Below are positions 46,430 to 55,885 of a stretch of 64,000 nt of DNA, one piece after another. Each line of letters starts with the position of its first letter. Position 1 is the first letter of the stretch. This DNA is from Novosphingobium sp. (GTDB taxonomy: Bacteria; Pseudomonadota; Alphaproteobacteria; Sphingomonadales; Sphingomonadaceae), in assembly GCF_024642085.1 (NCBI RefSeq), contig NZ_JAHEBV010000004.1:62001-126000 (forward strand), given 5' to 3'. The notes beneath the pieces are model-generated. The model was given only the letters and a program-made list of their open reading frames with translations, had not been told where the DNA came from and did no database searches. Made by a program: the position numbers and the translations under genes.

Positions 46430-48232
46430 TCAAGCCGTTGCAAACGCCTCAATCGGAAGTTGCATAATGGCCTCTGCCCCCCCTTCGATCTTGCGGCGAA
46501 GCGCGCCCACGTCAGGCATGAAACGTTCGCCGAAATAGCGGGCTGTCACCAGCTTAGCTTCATAGAACGCGCCGTCGCTGGTTCCGGCAGCCAAAGTTTT
46601 CACCGCCACTTCGCCCATGCGCAGCCACATCAGGCCGAGTGCCACGATGCCCATCATATGCATGTAATGATGCGCGCCAGCACCGACATTGTTGGGATTT
46701 GCAATGCCGTTCTGCATAAACCACATTGTAGCTGCTTTCAGCTCTCCATTAGCCTTTTCGACCTTTTCAGCCAGGCTAGCCAACTCAGGCTTGGCCTTGG
46801 CCAAAGCGGCCTCGGAATCAACCAGTGCGAAAAGCGCCTGCACCGCGCGACCGCCGTTTTGCGCAAGTTTGCGTCCGACCAGATCCATTGCCTGAACACC
46901 GTTGGCGCCCTCATAGATCTGGGTGATGCGGGCATCGCGGACAAACTGGCTCATCCCCCATTCCTCGATATAACCGTGCCCGCCAAAGACCTGCTGCATG
47001 GTCACGGCCACATCAAAGCCCTTGTCCGTTCCGTAACCCTTGATCACCGGGGTCAACAGGCTGATGAGGTCGTCTGCAATCTGGCGATCATCGTCGCTCG
47101 CGGCCTTGTGGGTCAGGTCAACCTGCAAAGCGCCCCACAGACACAGCGCGCGCATCCCTTCGGTGAACGCCTTGGCATCCATCAGCATGCGGCGCACATC
47201 GGGATGGACGAACAGTGTATCTGCCTTCTGCTCTGGTTCTGCCGCACCAGTCAGCGCGCGGCCTTGTCGGCGATCTTGTGCGTACTGTACGGCGTTCTGA
47301 TAAGCGGCCTCAGCCTGTGACAAACCCTGTATGCCGACGCCCAGACGGGCAGCATTCATCATAATGAACATCGCGGCCAATCCCTTGTTTTCCTCGCCGA
47401 CCATCCAGCCGGTGGCGCCGTCGTAATTCATCACGCAAGTGGCGTTGCCGTGAATCCCCATCTTGTGTTCAAGGCTGCCGCACGAAACGGCGTTTCGATC
47501 ACCGAGGGATCCGTCTTCGTTGACCAGCACCTTGGGCACGATGAACAAGGAGATGCCCTTGGTGCTGTCAGGCGCATCAGGCGTCTTGGCTAGCACCAGA
47601 TGGATGATATTATCGGTAAAGTCGTTCTCGCCTGCTGAAATGAAAATCTTGGTTCCCGTGATGCTGTAGGATCCATCAGCCATTGGAACGGCACGTGTCC
47701 GTATGAGCCCCAGATCGGTACCGCAATGCGGCTCGGTCAAGTTCATGGTGCCCAACCATTCGTTAGAAATCATTTTGGGCAAATACTTAGCCTGCTGCTC
47801 TGGTGAACCTTTGGCAATGATGGCCGAAACAGCCCCGTTGGTAAGGCCGGGATACATTCCCCAGGCCTGGTTGGCGCCGGAGACGAACTCCTCCATTGCA
47901 AAGCCAAGCACATGTGGCAGCCCCTGACCGCCGAACTGCTCAGGTGCCGAAAGCGTTCCCCAGCCTGCTTCGCGGAATTGAGCATGCGCCGCCTTGAAGC
48001 CGTCCGGTGTGGTCACACTGCCATCCGCATGGCGAGTGCAACCTTGCTGGTCGCCAGCCAGGTTAAGCGGGGCCAGCACTTCAGACGTAAACCTGCCGCC
48101 TTCCTCGATCACCGCGTCTATCATGTCCGTTGACGCGTTTTCAAAGCCCGGCAAGTTCGAGTATTTCTCGAGGTTAAGGACCTCGTTGATGATGAAGCGG
48201 GTGTCGCGAGTGGGGGCCTTGAATACGGGCAT
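46430..48232 (-). CDS. Acyl-CoA dehydrogenase (large, DmdC/AidB-related type)
   Basis: A 600-residue flavoprotein oxidising acyl-CoA. It has the N-terminal short domain typical of long ACADs, and FAD/substrate motifs LTEPHCGTDLG and TGTKIFISAGEND. The C-terminal region has QVFGGHGYIEEWGMSQFVRDARITQIYEGANGVQAMDL, with the probable catalytic Glu in YEGANG, and then a C-terminal helical extension. This is the type annotated as 3-methylmercaptopropionyl-CoA or general medium/long-chain dehydrogenase. The substrate is unresolved. It is 27 bases after a MerR regulator, which likely controls it. Confidence 0.93.
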   Translation of the reverse strand: MPVFKAPTRDTRFIINEVLNLEKYSNLPGFENASTDMIDAVIEEGGRFTSEVLAPLNLAGDQQGCTRHADGSVTTPDGFKAAHAQFREAGWGTLSAPEQFGGQGLPHVLGFAMEEFVSGANQAWGMYPGLTNGAVSAIIAKGSPEQQAKYLPKMISNEWLGTMNLTEPHCGTDLGLIRTRAVPMADGSYSITGTKIFISAGENDFTDNIIHLVLAKTPDAPDSTKGISLFIVPKVLVNEDGSLGDRNAVSCGSLEHKMGIHGNATCVMNYDGATGWMVGEENKGLAAMFIMMNAARLGVGIQGLSQAEAAYQNAVQYAQDRRQGRALTGAAEPEQKADTLFVHPDVRRMLMDAKAFTEGMRALCLWGALQVDLTHKAASDDDRQIADDLISLLTPVIKGYGTDKGFDVAVTMQQVFGGHGYIEEWGMSQFVRDARITQIYEGANGVQAMDLVGRKLAQNGGRAVQALFALVDSEAALAKAKPELASLAEKVEKANGELKAATMWFMQNGIANPNNVGAGAHHYMHMMGIVALGLMWLRMGEVAVKTLAAGTSDGAFYEAKLVTARYFGERFMPDVGALRRKIEGGAEAIMQLPIEAFATA

Positions 48233-48259
48233 TTTTGCGGTTCCTGTAAAGGGTGGGAA

Positions 48260-48706
48260 TCAGGATTTGGGATGCAGATCGAGGTTCTCGATCGTTGCGA
48301 CAAATTGAGACAATTCTTCGATTGCGGCCTCGATATCGTCCCGCTGCTGGCGCATCCTATCGATTTGATCGCGGCAGCGTTCTATCGTAACGCGGCGCTG
48401 CTCGACCCGGCCATCTCCCAGGTCGTAAAGGTCGATCATTTCCTTGATCTCGGTCAGACTGAACCCGACGTTCTTGGCGCGCATGATCCAAGCAAGCCGG
48501 GCGCGGTCGCGCTTGGAGTATATCCGGGTAAGGCCTACGCGCGCCGGTGAGATCAGTCCTTCGTCTTCATAAAAACGAAGCGCTCGTGCCGTAGCGTCGA
48601 ACTCCGCCGTTAAGTCAGATATCGTAAACTGTTCGCGCTGCAGCGCATCTGGCCGATCAAGATGAGCGCCGTCATATTGGTTCGATGGTTTGCCAAGGCT
48701 GTCCAT
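48260..48706 (-). CDS. MerR family transcriptional regulator
   Basis: A 148-residue DNA-binding protein. The MerR helix-turn-helix and wing read FTISDLTAEFDATARALRFYEDEGLISPARVGLTRIYSKRDRARL, followed by a long dimerisation coiled coil. It has no metal-binding cysteines at the C-terminus, like LiuR-type regulators of branched-chain or fatty acid catabolism. It is immediately upstream of an acyl-CoA dehydrogenase (27-base gap). A palindrome near its start fits autoregulation. Confidence 0.88.
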   Translation of the reverse strand: MDSLGKPSNQYDGAHLDRPDALQREQFTISDLTAEFDATARALRFYEDEGLISPARVGLTRIYSKRDRARLAWIMRAKNVGFSLTEIKEMIDLYDLGDGRVEQRRVTIERCRDQIDRMRQQRDDIEAAIEELSQFVATIENLDLHPKS

Positions 48707-48720
48707 AGCCTCATCATTTA

Positions 48721-48738
48721 GCTTACCTTTACGTAAGC
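48721..48738. promoter_or_regulatory. Probable MerR/LiuR-like operator
   Basis: GCTTACCTTTACGTAAGC is an 18-base imperfect palindrome with perfect 6-base arms. It sits between the hisI stop and the MerR gene start, 15 bases before the ATG. Its core resembles the TTTACGT-centred sites recalled for LiuR-type regulators (one mismatch in the core). It is the natural site for the adjacent regulator. Confidence 0.5.
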
Positions 48739-48739
48739 G

Positions 48740-49114
48740 TCAACTCGTCACTGGATGCAAAGTCGCGCCCTTGAGTTCACGATAAAAACATGAACGCGCG
48801 CCGGTGTGGCAAGTGGGGCCAGCCGGATTGCAAAAAAGGACCAGCGTGTCCTGATCGCAATCAACCAATATCCGGTCCACTGCCAAGACGTGACCTGATG
48901 TTTCGCCCTTCTTCCATAGCCTTCCGCGCGACCGCGAATGAAAGTGTGCAAAGCCTGAGTTGCGCGTAGCCTCCAATGCTTCTTCATCCATGAACGCTAC
49001 CATCAGCACCGTGCTGTCCGCGCTGTTGACGACCACTGCAGTAAGCAGCCCTTGCGCATCGAACCTGGGCGCGAATGTTTGGCCTTGCTCGCGACTATTT
49101 AGAGCGTCTGTCAT
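48740..49114 (-). CDS. hisI: Phosphoribosyl-AMP cyclohydrolase
   Basis: The third step of histidine synthesis: opening of the PR-AMP ring. It has 124 residues. The family sequence is VLMVAFMDEEALEATRNSGFAHFHSRSRGRLWKKGETSGH. The zinc/metal residues lie in DCDQDTLVLFCNPAGPTCHTGARSCFY. The stand-alone form (no HisE domain) fits the size. The ATG at 49114 is taken; an ATG six codons upstream is possible. No other his genes lie nearby. Confidence 0.93.
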   Translation of the reverse strand: MTDALNSREQGQTFAPRFDAQGLLTAVVVNSADSTVLMVAFMDEEALEATRNSGFAHFHSRSRGRLWKKGETSGHVLAVDRILVDCDQDTLVLFCNPAGPTCHTGARSCFYRELKGATLHPVTS

Positions 49115-49242
49115 CCCCGCTTCTTGTTGCATGAGTGCCACATCTGTCGACCAAAAACTGGTGAGAGGCCACATGGTGCTTCCATTTTGAGGTCGATTCG
49201 CAGATTGAGGCGCTGCGGTGATGATCCGCCCACCAAAGCAGC

Positions 49243-49398
49243 AGTGCCAAAAGGCGCAGCGGCCCAGGTTCAGGGAAAGGTCCGAAAAGGACCGCCGCAT
49301 GAGGGATTGAGCGAAGCGATGCAAGGGGGCATCGCTGAACCGAAAGGCGCTCACGAGTTTCGTCACGAGAACGCCCGGAGCCTGGCTCCGGGCGTTTT
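49243..49398 (+). ncRNA. Candidate structured small RNA with intrinsic terminator
   Basis: A nested set of stems lies in a gap without any ORF. AGTGCC (49243-49248) pairs with GGCGCT (49346-49351), using one G-U pair that works only on this strand. GGTTCAG (49267-49273) pairs with CTGAACC (49335-49341). Inside are GGTCC/GGACC with loop GAAAA (49279-49293) and GCGATGC/GCATCGC with loop AAGGGG (49316-49335). A strong terminator ends it at about 49398. It does not match the conserved cores of SRP RNA, tmRNA or RNase P that I know, and I cannot name it. No clear promoter is visible. It could also be a structured leader on the opposite strand. Confidence 0.5.
49370..49398 (+). terminator. Rho-independent terminator
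   Basis: A perfect 11-base stem, AACGCCCGGAG (49370-49380) and CTCCGGGCGTT (49386-49396), with loop CCTGG and a TTTT run. The T-run is on the plus strand, so it terminates plus-strand transcription coming from 49115-49370, not comF. On the minus strand the hairpin is followed by TCTCG. Confidence 0.8.
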
Positions 49399-49401
49399 CG
49401 T

Positions 49402-50154
49402 TTATGTCGCGCGTGGAAGGTCCAGCGCCTCATCCAGCACTCTGGCGAAACACGCGATGACAATCTGCTGCGCTCCTGCGCGCCGTAAAATCCGCACGCA
49501 AGCATCGGTTGTTGCGCCGCTGGTCAGCACATCATCGACCAGAACGACATTGGCGCCTTGCAACACCCCTGCGCGCCGCGGATTGACGGCAATCGCCCCC
49601 GACAGCACCCGCGCCCGTGCCTTTTTGCCAAGGCCGCCCAAAGGCGGTGTAATCTTGGTGCGAACAAGCCCGTCTACCAGTAATTGGCAGCCCCGCAGAC
49701 TAGCCAGTTCGCGCGCCAGCAATGCTGATTGGTTGAAGCCCCGGCTCCATAAACGCCAGCGGTGCAGCGGGACCGGAACCGCCAACCAATTCTCTCCCAC
49801 CGCCACAGGCAGCTTTGCGCTGACGAGCCGGGCCAGCATTGGCGCCAAGGCAATGCGGTGGCCGTGTTTAAACGCCAAAACCAGTTTCCGCGACGCTTCG
49901 TTGTAAAGCGTGCCGGCGGCAATCCCGTCATGGCGCGGGGGATCAGCCATGCAAACCGCGCAGGTCGCGCCATCGGCCACGTTATCAGCAAAGGGTCTTT
50001 GACAACTGCAGCAACATGGTTCGCCAGGGATGACAAGCGCGCTCCAGCATCCCGCGCAAAGGCCTGATTGCGCTGCCAAGCCTTCTCCGCAAAGCGGGCA
50101 GCGCGGCGGAAAGACCAAATCAATGATGGACGCGATGAACGGGTGAGCCTGCAT
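49402..50154 (-). CDS. comF: ComF family phosphoribosyltransferase-like protein
   Basis: A 250-residue protein. An N-terminal zinc finger (CPLCGEGLAAQSGLCAGCW, then CCCSCQ...CAVC) precedes a type I PRTase domain. The PRPP-binding loop is VVLVDDVLTSGATTDAC. ComF/GntX proteins aid DNA uptake in naturally transformable bacteria; in others the role is unclear. The frame is open far upstream, but homology begins at the ATG at 50154. It is divergent from the methyltransferase gene at 50207. Confidence 0.9.
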   Translation of the reverse strand: MQAHPFIASIIDLVFPPRCPLCGEGLAAQSGLCAGCWSALVIPGEPCCCSCQRPFADNVADGATCAVCMADPPRHDGIAAGTLYNEASRKLVLAFKHGHRIALAPMLARLVSAKLPVAVGENWLAVPVPLHRWRLWSRGFNQSALLARELASLRGCQLLVDGLVRTKITPPLGGLGKKARARVLSGAIAVNPRRAGVLQGANVVLVDDVLTSGATTDACVRILRRAGAQQIVIACFARVLDEALDLPRAT

Positions 50155-50206
50155 TGCCAGCGCGTATCGCTTGCGCCGTGGTCGTAGGCAAGGCATCGCG
50201 GCGGCA

Positions 50207-50950
50207 ATGGCCCGTTCCGTTCCCTCCCGCATCTTTGATCCTGCCCGAAGGGTGGCCGCCCGCCGGCGTGCCCAGCGGCTTGGCGAGCGTCCGGATGCCG
50301 CCCGGTATGTCCTCGATGATATGGTCGAAGATGTCATCGAGAGGCTATCCTTTTTGCGCCATGCGCCGCGTAATGCCCTGCTGATCGGTGATCGGACGGG
50401 CGCCCTTGGCGGGTTTCTTCGTGGTTCGGGCTGCACCGTATTGGCTGTAGATGCCGCGTCGGGCTTTGCCGAAGAACACCCTTTCCCGGCCTCGGAGTAC
50501 GACTTCGTGGCCAGTCTTTGCGCGCTCGATTGCGTGAACGACCCTGTCGGCGCGCTTATCCACATGCGCGGCGCCTTGGCACCAGGAGGCCTGGCCCTGG
50601 CCAGTCTGGTCGGCGCGGGCAGCTTGGACGGCCTGCGCCGGGCAATGCTGACCGCCGATGGCGATCGCCCTGCCCCCCGCCTGCACCCGATGATCGATGT
50701 TCGCGCCGGGGCGCAGCTGTTACAGCGTGCCGGTTGGGCCAATCCTGTAGTCGATACCCGAAGCCTGAACGTGCGCTTTTCCGATCTGTCCAGCCTGGTT
50801 GCAGATCTGCGCGCCCAGGCTCTGGGCAATTGTCTGGCCCGGCCTGGCCCTGCGCTATCGCGCGATCAGCTTGCTATCGCTGCTGCCGCTTTCGGCCACG
50901 GTACCACTGAGACCTTTGAAGTGCTGACCCTGACCGGCTGGAAATCTTAG
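50207..50950 (+). CDS. SAM-dependent methyltransferase (NDUFAF5/BioC-like)
   Basis: A 247-residue protein. The start MARSVPSRIFDPARRVAARRRAQR and the segment ARYVLDDMVEDVIERLSFL match the NDUFAF5/BioC-like group found in alphaproteobacteria. The SAM motif is degenerate (ALLIGDRTGALGGFL where D-x-G-x-G is usual), so activity is uncertain. Later motifs are FVASLCALDCVNDPVGALIHMRGALAPGG. It overlaps the convergent ppdK stop by 4 bases. Complex I assembly is a possible role, by family. Confidence 0.83.
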   Translation: MARSVPSRIFDPARRVAARRRAQRLGERPDAARYVLDDMVEDVIERLSFLRHAPRNALLIGDRTGALGGFLRGSGCTVLAVDAASGFAEEHPFPASEYDFVASLCALDCVNDPVGALIHMRGALAPGGLALASLVGAGSLDGLRRAMLTADGDRPAPRLHPMIDVRAGAQLLQRAGWANPVVDTRSLNVRFSDLSSLVADLRAQALGNCLARPGPALSRDQLAIAAAAFGHGTTETFEVLTLTGWKS

Positions 50951-53631
50951 GCGAGCGCCGCCTGCGCCGCTGCCAACCGCGCGATCGGCACGCGGAATGG
51001 CGAGGCGCTGACATAATCGAGCCCGACCTTTTCGCAGAACGCAATGCTGGCAGGATCGCCGCCGTGTTCGCCGCAGATACCCAGCTTGATGTCAGGGCGG
51101 GTCCTGCGTCCGCGTTCTGCTGCCAGCTCTACCAGCTGGCCGACCCCCTCGATATCAAGGCTGACGAAGGGATCGCGGGGGAAGATGCCCTGTTCTACAT
51201 AGGGCTGCAGAAAGCGCGCCGCGTCGTCCCTCGAAACGCCCAGAGTTGTTTGCGTCAGATCATTGGTACCAAACGAAAAGAACTCTCCGACTTCGGCAAT
51301 TTCTCCGGCCATTAGGGCGGCCCTGGGCAATTCGATCATGGTGCCCACGTGATAGGCCACGCGGCAGCCCTTTTGGGCAAAGACAGCCTCAGCTTCCTTG
51401 TCGACCAGCGCTTTCAGAATTGCCAACTCCTTGCGGGTTGCGACCAGCGGGATCATGACTTCGGGCAGCGGCGCGGCGCCGCCCTGGGCCAGCACATCGC
51501 AGGCAGCCTCAAAAATCGCGCGGGCCTGCATCGCATATATCTCGGGAAAGGTAATCCCCAGGCGGCAGCCGCGATGGCCCAGCATAGGATTGAACTCGTG
51601 CAATTCAGCGGCGCGGCGCTTCAGCGTGTCGACGCCGATGCCGATCACGTCGGAAAGCTCGGCAAACTCATCTTCGCCGTGTGGCAGAAACTCGTGCAGC
51701 GGGGGATCAAGCAGGCGGATCGTAACCGGCAGCCCGGCCATGACATCAAAAATCGCATGAAAATCAGCGCGCTGTTCAGGCAGCAGCTTGGCCAGCGCAG
51801 CACGGCGTCCGCCTTCGTCCTCGGCCAGAATCATCTGGCGCACTGCGGCGATGCGCTTGTCATCGAAGAACATGTGTTCGGTGCGGCACAAGCCGATTCC
51901 TTCGGCACCGAATTGGCGTGCGGTCCGGCAATCGGCCGGCGTTTCTGCATTGGTGCGCACCTTCATCCGGCGGTGCGCGTCAGCCCAGACCATCAGCGTG
52001 CCGAAGTCACCGACCAGCTCGGGCTCGATCGTGGCGACATGACCGGCCATAACTTCGCCCGTCGATCCATCGAGTGTCAGGACATCCCCTTCCTTAAGCT
52101 CGCGCCCGCCGATCCGCAGGGTCCGGCTGGCCATGTCAATCGACACGGCGCTGGCGCCGGACACGCACGGCCGCCCCATTCCGCGCGCGACCACGGCCGC
52201 GTGTGACGTCATGCCGCCACGCGCGGTCAGGATGCCCTTGGCCGCGTGCATGCCGTGGATATCCTCAGGGCTGGTTTCTACCCGCACGAGAATTACCGCG
52301 TCGCCGCGTTCGGCCAGCGTCTGCGCGGTATCGGCGTCAAGCACGATCGCGCCTGAGGCAGCGCCCGGGCTGGCCGGCAGCCCGTTGGTCAGCACATCAC
52401 GCTGCGCCTTGGGATCCAGCGTCGGATGCAGCAACTGGTCCAGCGCCATGGGATCGATGCGCAGGATCGCGGTCTTTTCGTCAATCAGGCCTTCGCCGAC
52501 CATATCAACCGCCATTTTGAGCGCGGCCTTGGCGGTGCGTTTGCCGCTGCGGGTCTGCAGCATCCACAGGTGCCCGCGTTCCACGGTAAACTCGATGTCC
52601 TGCATGTCGCGGTAATGCCGCTCAAGCAATTCGAAAACTGCGGCCAGCTCGCCGTAGGCGGCGGGCATCGCCTCTTCCATGCTCAGCGGCTTGGCCCCGG
52701 CGCGTTCGCGCGACGCCTTGGTCAGGTACTGGGGCGTGCGGATTCCGGCGACCACATCCTCGCCCTGGGCGTTCACCAGCCATTCGCCGTAATAGGCCTT
52801 TTCGCCCGTTGCCGGATCGCGGGTAAAGGCAACTCCGGTGGCGCTGGTATCGCCCATGTTGCCAAACACCATCGCCTGAACGTTGACCGCGGTGCCCCAG
52901 CCTGCCGGAATGTCGTTCAGCCGGCGATAGACCTTGGCCCGGTCCGAATCCCAGCTATCGAACACCGCGCGGATCGCGCCCCACAATTGCTCGGTCACAT
53001 CCTGCGGGAAATCGTGATCCAGTTCGCCCCGCACGATCTGCTTGTATTCGCTGACCAGCGTTTGCCAATGTTCAGCCTGCATATCTACATCGGCATAAAA
53101 GCCATTGTCTTCCTTGATGATTTCCAGCGCATCTTCAAACAGGTGATGATCGACACCCAGGACCACGTCCGAATACATCTGGATGAAGCGGCGATAGCTG
53201 TCCCAGGCAAAGCGTGGATCGCCCGAGCTGGCCGCCAGCCCTTCGACCGTCGCGTCGTTGAGGCCAAGGTTCAGGACGGTGTCCATCATCCCGGGCATCG
53301 AGACCCGCGCGCCCGATCGGACAGAAACCAGCAGCGGATCGGCCGCATCGCCCAATTTTTTGCCGACCGTGCGTTCGATATGCCCCAGCGCTTCCGCCAC
53401 TTCCGCCTTGAGGCTGTCAGAAAACGCCCCGCCTTCAGCGAGATAGCGCACACACTCTTCGGTGGTGATGGTAAAGCCGGGAGGCACAGGCAGGCCGATC
53501 CCCGCCATTTCGGCAAGGTTTGCACCTTTGCCGCCGACTATGGTCTTGTCGCGGCTGCGCGGGTCGACCTGGCTTCGCTCACCCTGAGCCTGCGGAATGC
53601 TGCCACCAAATGTGAATACGTATGAAGTCAT
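50947..53631 (-). CDS. ppdK: Pyruvate, phosphate dikinase
   Basis: Interconverts pyruvate, ATP and Pi with PEP, AMP and PPi. It has 894 residues. The ATP-grasp domain (GGKGANLAEMAGIGLPVPPGFTI), the swivelling phospho-His domain (GGMTSHAAVVARGMGRPCV, catalytic His) and the PEP/TIM-barrel domain (LGHRGCRLGITFPEIYAMQARAI; SFGTNDLTQTTLGVSRDD; GICGEHGGDP) are all complete. It likely feeds gluconeogenesis. It lies downstream of glyS on the same strand with a 217-base gap. Confidence 0.97.
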   Translation of the reverse strand: MTSYVFTFGGSIPQAQGERSQVDPRSRDKTIVGGKGANLAEMAGIGLPVPPGFTITTEECVRYLAEGGAFSDSLKAEVAEALGHIERTVGKKLGDAADPLLVSVRSGARVSMPGMMDTVLNLGLNDATVEGLAASSGDPRFAWDSYRRFIQMYSDVVLGVDHHLFEDALEIIKEDNGFYADVDMQAEHWQTLVSEYKQIVRGELDHDFPQDVTEQLWGAIRAVFDSWDSDRAKVYRRLNDIPAGWGTAVNVQAMVFGNMGDTSATGVAFTRDPATGEKAYYGEWLVNAQGEDVVAGIRTPQYLTKASRERAGAKPLSMEEAMPAAYGELAAVFELLERHYRDMQDIEFTVERGHLWMLQTRSGKRTAKAALKMAVDMVGEGLIDEKTAILRIDPMALDQLLHPTLDPKAQRDVLTNGLPASPGAASGAIVLDADTAQTLAERGDAVILVRVETSPEDIHGMHAAKGILTARGGMTSHAAVVARGMGRPCVSGASAVSIDMASRTLRIGGRELKEGDVLTLDGSTGEVMAGHVATIEPELVGDFGTLMVWADAHRRMKVRTNAETPADCRTARQFGAEGIGLCRTEHMFFDDKRIAAVRQMILAEDEGGRRAALAKLLPEQRADFHAIFDVMAGLPVTIRLLDPPLHEFLPHGEDEFAELSDVIGIGVDTLKRRAAELHEFNPMLGHRGCRLGITFPEIYAMQARAIFEAACDVLAQGGAAPLPEVMIPLVATRKELAILKALVDKEAEAVFAQKGCRVAYHVGTMIELPRAALMAGEIAEVGEFFSFGTNDLTQTTLGVSRDDAARFLQPYVEQGIFPRDPFVSLDIEGVGQLVELAAERGRRTRPDIKLGICGEHGGDPASIAFCEKVGLDYVSASPFRVPIARLAAAQAALA

Positions 53632-53848
53632 GGTTTTCAGCCGTTTTTCGAGAACCGACGAATCGGCGATCGGTGTGATTTTGGACTAGCGAGCCTTTGC
53701 CAGGGTGTCAGCCCAATTGTGCGCTGCAGCAGGATCCCGAACCTTGAAGATGCCGCAAAGCCCTGTTCATCAAATCCACGTTTTTTCTGCAAAAGGCGCG
53801 GAAGTTGACACCAAGTTCACAGGGTTCATCACGGCAAAAACCGGCCGC

Positions 53849-55885
53849 TCACCCCTCGATACGGGAAAAGTCTGCGACGCCGTGCACGGCATCGCGCAGC
53901 TGCGCGAGGAGCGAAAGGCGGTACAGGCGTTTGGCGGGATCGGCATCGTTCACGGTAACCTCATCGAAAAAGCGGTCGATCGGTGCCCGCAAGGTGGCAA
54001 GAGCAGCCATAGCCCCGGCAAAATCCTCTGCCGCCACGGCCTCAGCCGCCCGCGGCCCCGCCGCACCCAGCGCTTCGATCAAAGCCTTTTCGGCCGGTTC
54101 GGGAGTGTAGGAAAGCGGAATTGCTTCCGTGCTTTCGACGCCTTCCTTCTTGAGGATATTAGCCGCGCGCTTGTAGCCCGCGAGCAAATTGGTGCCGTCC
54201 TCGGTCCCGACAAATGCCTGCAGCGCATGAACCCGCGCGAGCAGGCGGACCAGATCGTCCTCCCCGCCCAGCGCGAACACCGCATCGATCAGGTCGTGCC
54301 GGACGCCGGCTTCGCGCTGCTGGACCTTGAGGCGGTCAATCAGAAAATCCTCAAGCGTAGCGAAATCTGACGCAGCTCCCGTTTCGAGTAACAGCTTCCT
54401 GAACGAGACCCGCAGGAGATTACTGACGATAAGAGAAAGAAAGCCCAGCCCGGCCCGCCTCAAGGCAAATGGATCCTTCGAGCCTGTGGGCGGCATCCCG
54501 GCAGCAAAAAACCTAGCCAGCGTATCCAGCTTGTCCGCCAAACTAACGGCAACCGTAACCGGCGCAGTCGGCACGTCATCGCCCTGACCGACCGGCTTGT
54601 AGTGATCGCGGATCGCGTCGGCGACAGCGTCGGGCAGCCCTTCGGCGCGGGCATAATAGCCGCCCATCAGGCCTTGCAGTTCAGGAAACTCGCCGACCAT
54701 TTCGGTGACCAGATCAGCCTTGCACAGTTGCGCCGCCTGGCGTGCCAGCGCCGGATCGCAACCGGGCACTATGCCTTCGCTGGCCAGCCATTCAACCAGC
54801 GTTGCCACGCGTTCAACCTTGTCGGCCACTGTCCCCAGCTTTTCGTGGAAGGTAATCCGTTCCAGCTTGTCCGCCTGCTGCGCCAGCGGCACCTTGCGGT
54901 CCTGCTCCCAGAAAAAGCGCGCATCGGACAGGCGTGCGGCAAGAACCTTGCGGTTGCCCGCCACGATTTCTGCGCCGCCATCACTTGCGGCAATGTTGGC
55001 AGTGCAAATGAATGCGTTGGCCAGCTTGCCCGCCGCATCATTGCAGACGAAATATTTCTGGTTGGTTCGCGCAGTTAGCTTGATAACCTCAGGCGGGACA
55101 TCAAGATAGGTCTGGTCAAACCGGCCGAGCAGCGGGATCGGCCATTCGGTCAGCCCGGCGTTTTCAATCACCAGCCCTTCATCCTCGACCATAACCAGCC
55201 CGGCAGCGGCGGCGGCCCTGGCGGATCCGGCGCGGATCAGGTCCTGGCGTTCGGCATGGTCGACAATGACGTGGCCGGCGCGCAGCTTTTCGGCATAGTC
55301 GCCCGCCCCGCCGATGGTGATTTCCCCCGGGCAATGAAAGCGGTGGCCGCGGGTGACAAAGCCCGAGCGGACCCCGCCGACTTCGCATTCAATCAGCTGA
55401 TCCCCAAGAATGGCGACAATGGCCGAAAGCGGGCGAACCCAGCGCAGGCTATCGCTGGCGATGGAAGCGGCGCCCCAACGCTGGCTCTTGGGCCACGTAA
55501 ACGCGCGGATGATCGCCGGGATGGCTTCGGCCAGCACATCGGCGACCGGGCGCCCAGGTTTTTCGATGACGGCATAAAGCACACCGTCACGCGCGCTAAG
55601 GTCGCTTTCAGCCAGGCCGGTTTTGCGCAAAAATCCCTCGAGCGCCTGCGGCGGCGCGCCTTCGCGCGGGCCCTTGATCTCTTCGTTGACGGCGGCGGTT
55701 GCCTTGGGCAGGCCGCGAACGATCAGGGCCAAGCGGCGCGGCGTCGACCAGACGGTAACCTCATCCAAGGCAATCCCGGCGTTATCCATTTCCTTGCGGA
55801 ACAGCTTTTCAAGCGTTTCGCGCGCCGCGGCCTGCATCCGCGCCGGGATTTCTTCGCTACGCAGTTCTAGGAGGAAGTCGCTCAC
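53849..55885 (-). CDS. glyS: Glycyl-tRNA synthetase beta subunit
   Basis: The tRNA-binding subunit of the alpha2-beta2 GlyRS, 678 residues. It starts GTG AGC GAC ([17 protein letters not shown], the family start) at 55885, overlapping the glyQ stop by 4 bases (GTGA). It has an HD-like domain ([18 protein letters not shown]) and C-terminal anticodon-binding domain ([20 protein letters not shown] region). The upstream 21 residues of the open frame belong to glyQ and are not part of this gene. Confidence 0.95.
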   Translation of the reverse strand: MSDFLLELRSEEIPARMQAAARETLEKLFRKEMDNAGIALDEVTVWSTPRRLALIVRGLPKATAAVNEEIKGPREGAPPQALEGFLRKTGLAESDLSARDGVLYAVIEKPGRPVADVLAEAIPAIIRAFTWPKSQRWGAASIASDSLRWVRPLSAIVAILGDQLIECEVGGVRSGFVTRGHRFHCPGEITIGGAGDYAEKLRAGHVIVDHAERQDLIRAGSARAAAAAGLVMVEDEGLVIENAGLTEWPIPLLGRFDQTYLDVPPEVIKLTARTNQKYFVCNDAAGKLANAFICTANIAASDGGAEIVAGNRKVLAARLSDARFFWEQDRKVPLAQQADKLERITFHEKLGTVADKVERVATLVEWLASEGIVPGCDPALARQAAQLCKADLVTEMVGEFPELQGLMGGYYARAEGLPDAVADAIRDHYKPVGQGDDVPTAPVTVAVSLADKLDTLARFFAAGMPPTGSKDPFALRRAGLGFLSLIVSNLLRVSFRKLLLETGAASDFATLEDFLIDRLKVQQREAGVRHDLIDAVFALGGEDDLVRLLARVHALQAFVGTEDGTNLLAGYKRAANILKKEGVESTEAIPLSYTPEPAEKALIEALGAAGPRAAEAVAAEDFAGAMAALATLRAPIDRFFDEVTVNDADPAKRLYRLSLLAQLRDAVHGVADFSRIEG

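Noticed and set aside
52426..53625. A 399-residue ORF antisense to ppdK
   Set aside because: ppdK has complete conserved domains on the other strand; the antisense frame shows no homology or ribosome site.
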